A stretch of 64,000 nt of DNA from Flavobacteriaceae bacterium (GTDB taxonomy: Bacteria; Bacteroidota; Bacteroidia; Flavobacteriales; Flavobacteriaceae). The notes beneath the pieces were generated by a model. It did not search any database. It was not told where the DNA came from and worked only from the letters and a program-made list of their open reading frames with translations. The translations under genes and the position numbers were made by a program. Location of the stretch: contig WUAI01000005.1 of NCBI GenBank assembly GCA_009827225.1, positions 1-64,000 of the forward strand, written 5' to 3'. Below, piece after piece: positions 60,859 through 64,000 of this stretch (its first letter is position 1; every line of letters starts with the position of its first letter).

Positions 60859-62325
60859 ATGGGAAAGATTACAGGATTTTTAGAATATGATCGAGTAGAT
60901 GAAAGCGTTCGAACGGTCAACGATCGGTTGAAGGATTATGACGAATTTACCGTTCCTTTATCTCAACCTGAAATGCAAAGCCAGGCTGCCCGCTGTATGG
61001 ATTGTGGAATCCCTTTTTGCCATAGTGGGTGTCCGTTAGGAAACCTCATTCCGGATTTTAATGACCTGGTATATCAGGGTAAATGGGAAGAGGCTGCTGA
61101 GATCTTGCACGCAACGAATAACTTTCCTGAATTCACCGGCAGATTGTGTCCTGCGCCTTGCGAGGAGGCCTGTGTATTGGGAATTAATGAAGACCCCGTT
61201 AGTATAGAGAACATCGAAAAAAATATTGTTGAAACCGCCTTTCAGAAAGGGTGGATCAAGGCGCAACCTCCTAGAGATCGAACTGGAAAAAAGGTGGCCA
61301 TCGTTGGATCCGGTCCTGCGGGTTTAGCTGCCGCTCAACAATTGAACCGGGTGGGACATGAAGTGACGATTTTTGAAAGAGACGATAAGATTGGTGGTCT
61401 GTTGCGATATGGCATACCGGATTTCAAATTAGAAAAAAAGATCATTGACAGGCGACTCAAAATCATGGAGGAGGAAGGCGTGATATTTAAGGTGAATACC
61501 AACATCGGAGTGGACCTGGAGGCTAAAGTTTTAGCATCTGAATTTGACGCGGTACTGTTGTGCGGAGGTGCCACAGCTAAGCGAGAACTACCAATTCCCG
61601 GTTCAGAACTTAAAGGTATTTATCAAGCGATGGATTATCTGAAACAGAGTAATCAGCGGGTTGCCGGTCAACAGGAGTTTGACAAACAAATACTGGCCAA
61701 TGGTAAAAATGTAATCGTTATAGGAGGAGGAGATACCGGTTCCGATTGCATTGGCACTTCTCACCGTCAAGGGGCAAAGAATGTGATCAATTTCGAGATC
61801 ATGGAAAAGCCTTCTCATACGCGTCCTGTGCATCAGCCATGGCCTTATTGGCCGATGAAATATCGCGAGAGTTCATCTCACAAAGAAGGAGGAGAACGTG
61901 TCTTTGGGATAGCCACCAAAGAATTTGTGGGGGACGGGAAAGGCCATCTCTCCGGACTCAAAACGATCAATGTACAATGGAAAATTGAAGAAGGGAAGCG
62001 CCCCGAGCTTATTGAAATTCCGGGTACCGAGAAACTATGGGAATGCGAAAGGGTATTTCTGGCTTTAGGATTTACCGGTGCGGAGAAAACATTGCCGGAG
62101 CAGTTTGGAGTAGAGATGGATTATCGTTCCAATGTGAAAGCGGGAGTTAGTGACTATAAAACAAATGTGCCCGGAGTATTTGCAGCTGGAGATATTCGAA
62201 GAGGGCAATCCTTAATCGTTTGGGCTATTTCCGAAGGCCGACAGGCGGCGCATCATGTGGATATATTTTTATCCGGTTCTTCCGAATTACCCGTAAAAGG
62301 ACCTAATGATCTTCCTCGAATTTAA
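60859..62325 (+). CDS. gltD: Glutamate synthase small subunit (GOGAT beta)
   Basis: GltD oxidises NAD(P)H and passes electrons through FAD and [4Fe-4S] clusters to GltB. The N-terminal domain has the cluster cysteines in CMDCGIPFCHSGCPLGN and CPAPCEEACVLG. The FAD motif is VAIVGSGPAGLAAAQQL and the NAD(P) motif is NVIVIGGGDTGSDCIGT, where NADP is likely but not certain. At 488 aa it has the usual length. It starts 1 base after the gltB stop codon, so the two are translationally coupled. Confidence 0.96.
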   Translation: MGKITGFLEYDRVDESVRTVNDRLKDYDEFTVPLSQPEMQSQAARCMDCGIPFCHSGCPLGNLIPDFNDLVYQGKWEEAAEILHATNNFPEFTGRLCPAPCEEACVLGINEDPVSIENIEKNIVETAFQKGWIKAQPPRDRTGKKVAIVGSGPAGLAAAQQLNRVGHEVTIFERDDKIGGLLRYGIPDFKLEKKIIDRRLKIMEEEGVIFKVNTNIGVDLEAKVLASEFDAVLLCGGATAKRELPIPGSELKGIYQAMDYLKQSNQRVAGQQEFDKQILANGKNVIVIGGGDTGSDCIGTSHRQGAKNVINFEIMEKPSHTRPVHQPWPYWPMKYRESSSHKEGGERVFGIATKEFVGDGKGHLSGLKTINVQWKIEEGKRPELIEIPGTEKLWECERVFLALGFTGAEKTLPEQFGVEMDYRSNVKAGVSDYKTNVPGVFAAGDIRRGQSLIVWAISEGRQAAHHVDIFLSGSSELPVKGPNDLPRI

Positions 62326-62330
62326 TTTTC

Positions 62331-62359
62331 TTCGGAATTTACCTCCTTTTTATTCCGAA
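62331..62359 (+). terminator. Possible terminator after gltD
   Basis: A perfect 8-bp inverted repeat (62331-62338 TTCGGAAT with 62352-62359 ATTCCGAA) with a 13-base loop, five bases after the gltD stop. There is no T run after it, so it is weak. The 62360-62570 stretch shows no other feature. Confidence 0.35.
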
Positions 62360-62570
62360 CAGGCCGTCTTTAGTACACTTCCGAAATTTTTTTAACCAAA
62401 AATTGATCCTATGGGCATCGTAGAAATTATTAGTATAAAACACTGTTAATGAGAATTTTATATGATTTTCAAGCGCATTGGCCCTATTTCGTTTGAAAAA
62501 TTGAGAAAAGACAGGCGATATACATAGCATAATTTCGAATCAGACTAGAATTTCAGCGGCTTTATTCAGG

Positions 62571-64000
62571 ATGAAAGAATTAAACAAATATAGCAAAACA
62601 GTTACTCAGGATCCCACTCAACCGGCGGCGCAGGCAATGCTTCATGCTATTGGTCTCACCACCGAGGATTTTTTTAAACCCATTGTGGGAATTGCGAGTA
62701 CCGGTTACGAAGGGAACCCTTGTAATATGCATCTGAACGATCTGGCCAAGTTAGCCAAAGAAGGAACCTCGAATGAAGATGTGGTTGGGCTGATTTTTAA
62801 TACTATAGGAGTTAGTGACGGGATTTCCATGGGGACTCCAGGGATGCGCTATTCATTACCTTCGAGAGATATAATTGCCGATTCCATGGAAACCGTGGTT
62901 CAGGCAATGAGTTATGATGGTTTGATCACCGTTGTTGGCTGTGATAAAAACATGCCCGGTGCGTTGATGGCGATGATCCGTCTCAATAGGCCATCCATAC
63001 TAATCTACGGTGGAACGATCGATTCCGGTTGTCACAATGGAAAGAAGCTGGATGTTGTATCCGCCTTCGAAGCATGGGGAAGCAAGGTAGCCGGAACCAT
63101 GAGTCAGTCTGAATACGAACAAGTGGTTCAAAAAGCATGTCCGGGAGCCGGGGCTTGCGGTGGAATGTACACCGCCAATACGATGGCATCAGCTATCGAA
63201 GCTCTTGGAATGTCATTGCCTTTTAATTCTTCCAACCCGGCATTGAGCGATGAAAAAAAGAAGGAATCAGTTGCTGCGGGAGAAGCCATTCGGATCTTGT
63301 TGGAAAAGGATATTAAACCCAGTGATATTATAACTCGGAAGTCATTAGAGAACGCTGTCCGACTGGTAACCATATTAGGAGGATCTACCAATGCTGTGTT
63401 GCATTTTCTTGCCATTGCGAGAGCGGCAGATATCTCGTTTACGCTTGAGGATTTCCAGAAGATAAGTGATGAGACTCCTTTCCTGGCCGACTTAAAACCC
63501 AGTGGAAAATACCTGATGGAAGATGTTCATGCGGTAGGTGGTATCCCGGCCGTTTTGAAATATCTGCTAAAGAAAGGACTTCTGCATGGCGATTGTCTTA
63601 CGGTAACTGGAAAGACATTGGCTGAGAATTTATTGGACGTAAATGATCTGGATGAAGGGCAGGATGTGATAAAACCTGTTGAACAACCGATTAAGAATTC
63701 TGGACATCTTCAGATGCTGTATGGCAACCTGGCCGAAGGAGGCAGTGTTGCAAAAATTACCGGAAAAGAAGGACTGCGGTTTAGTGGTCCTGCTAAAGTG
63801 TTTGACAGTGAGTATGACGCCAATGATGGAATCCGAGACGGAAAAGTGGATAAGGGAGATGTGGTTGTAATTCGTTATGAAGGACCCAAAGGTGGGCCCG
63901 GAATGCCGGAAATGTTGAAACCTACCGCTGCGATTATTGGTGCCGGTCTTGGAAAAGACGTGGCCTTGATCACCGATGGTCGTTTTTCAGGTGGAACTCA
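62571..64000 (+). CDS. ilvD: Dihydroxy-acid dehydratase (partial, runs off the window)
   Basis: IlvD removes water from dihydroxy-acids in valine, leucine and isoleucine synthesis, using an Fe-S cluster. The gene starts at ATG 62571 ([20 protein letters not shown]) and the frame is open to the window edge with no stop; about 477 residues are visible of the usual ~560. The cluster cysteines are visible in [16 protein letters not shown] and [16 protein letters not shown]. The visible part ends in DGRFSGGT, the conserved catalytic-serine-bearing motif of the family. In many Bacteroidota ilvD opens the branched-chain amino-acid operon; its continuation is outside the window. Confidence 0.95.
   Translation, partial: MKELNKYSKTVTQDPTQPAAQAMLHAIGLTTEDFFKPIVGIASTGYEGNPCNMHLNDLAKLAKEGTSNEDVVGLIFNTIGVSDGISMGTPGMRYSLPSRDIIADSMETVVQAMSYDGLITVVGCDKNMPGALMAMIRLNRPSILIYGGTIDSGCHNGKKLDVVSAFEAWGSKVAGTMSQSEYEQVVQKACPGAGACGGMYTANTMASAIEALGMSLPFNSSNPALSDEKKKESVAAGEAIRILLEKDIKPSDIITRKSLENAVRLVTILGGSTNAVLHFLAIARAADISFTLEDFQKISDETPFLADLKPSGKYLMEDVHAVGGIPAVLKYLLKKGLLHGDCLTVTGKTLAENLLDVNDLDEGQDVIKPVEQPIKNSGHLQMLYGNLAEGGSVAKITGKEGLRFSGPAKVFDSEYDANDGIRDGKVDKGDVVVIRYEGPKGGPGMPEMLKPTAAIIGAGLGKDVALITDGRFSGGT

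Noticed and set aside
62339-62530. Minus-strand 63-codon frame between gltD and ilvD
   Set aside because: No homology motif, no ribosome-binding site, and the region fits a leader or spacer better.
1-64000. CRISPR array, rRNA or tRNA genes
   Set aside because: No regularly spaced direct repeats with unique spacers and no rRNA-like or cloverleaf sequence was seen in any part of the window.

Overview
The window is a 64-kb stretch of chromosome from a member of the phylum Bacteroidota, almost certainly a flavobacterium (family Flavobacteriaceae or close). The evidence is the gene content: a GLPGLI protein beside its outer-membrane partner, a protein with a type IX secretion sorting tail, a SusC-type plug protein, TPR sensor kinases, and LemA/TPM and GSCFA proteins. 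Promoters also follow the Bacteroidota pattern TAnnTTTG at -7 and TTG/TTTG at -33. No rRNA, tRNA, CRISPR array or complete insertion sequence was seen.

Layout. (1) 1-2290 is an AT-rich accessory island: a tyrosine recombinase, split by a +1 frameshift, followed by an attI-like core and two small gene cassettes. Each cassette ends in a ~135-bp attC-like site, so the island looks like an integron in which the integrase points the same way as the cassettes. (2) 2.4-30.3 kb is mostly small metabolic, stress and envelope genes: SDR, two VOC proteins, AraC, GlxA-like and Crp regulators, YitT, AlkB, a GLPGLI/outer-membrane pair, a type IX-exported serine hydrolase, and many hypothetical membrane or secreted proteins. 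(3) 30.4-40.0 kb is housekeeping: era, der, a five-gene M23/MerR/LemA/TPM/TPM operon, alaS and a GSCFA protein. (4) 40.0-51.7 kb is a coherent signalling locus: a lipoprotein, a beta-propeller protein, two secreted MORN-repeat proteins, two TPR histidine kinases, a small membrane protein, a duplicated-domain secreted protein and a NarL/LuxR-type response regulator. (5) 51.7-64.0 kb holds metK behind a SAM-II riboswitch and a nitrogen cluster (outer-membrane beta-barrel protein, glnK-type PII, amtB) divergent from gltB-gltD, then the 5' part of ilvD.

The two most interesting signals are non-coding. First, six intergenic regions in the 40.0-51.0 kb locus carry a 20-bp palindrome of the form AATACG.CA..TG.CGTATT. 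In every case the last base of a -7-like element lies 28 or 29 bases after the palindrome's end, so the palindrome abuts or overlaps -33. The sites precede the lipoprotein, the propeller, both MORN genes, the small-protein/kinase unit and the response regulator itself. This predicts one local, self-regulated regulon of the locus's own LuxR-type regulator. Second, the cassette island has matched R''/R' boxes, paired inner stems and cassette ends that complement each other, as expected of attC sites, but the recombinase lacks the insertion typical of IntI.

The nitrogen cluster carries a further unexplained element: two C-run/G-run palindromes 52 bp apart, one overlapping the -33 region of the amtB operon. 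Functions are inferred from recognisable motifs only; no database search was run.
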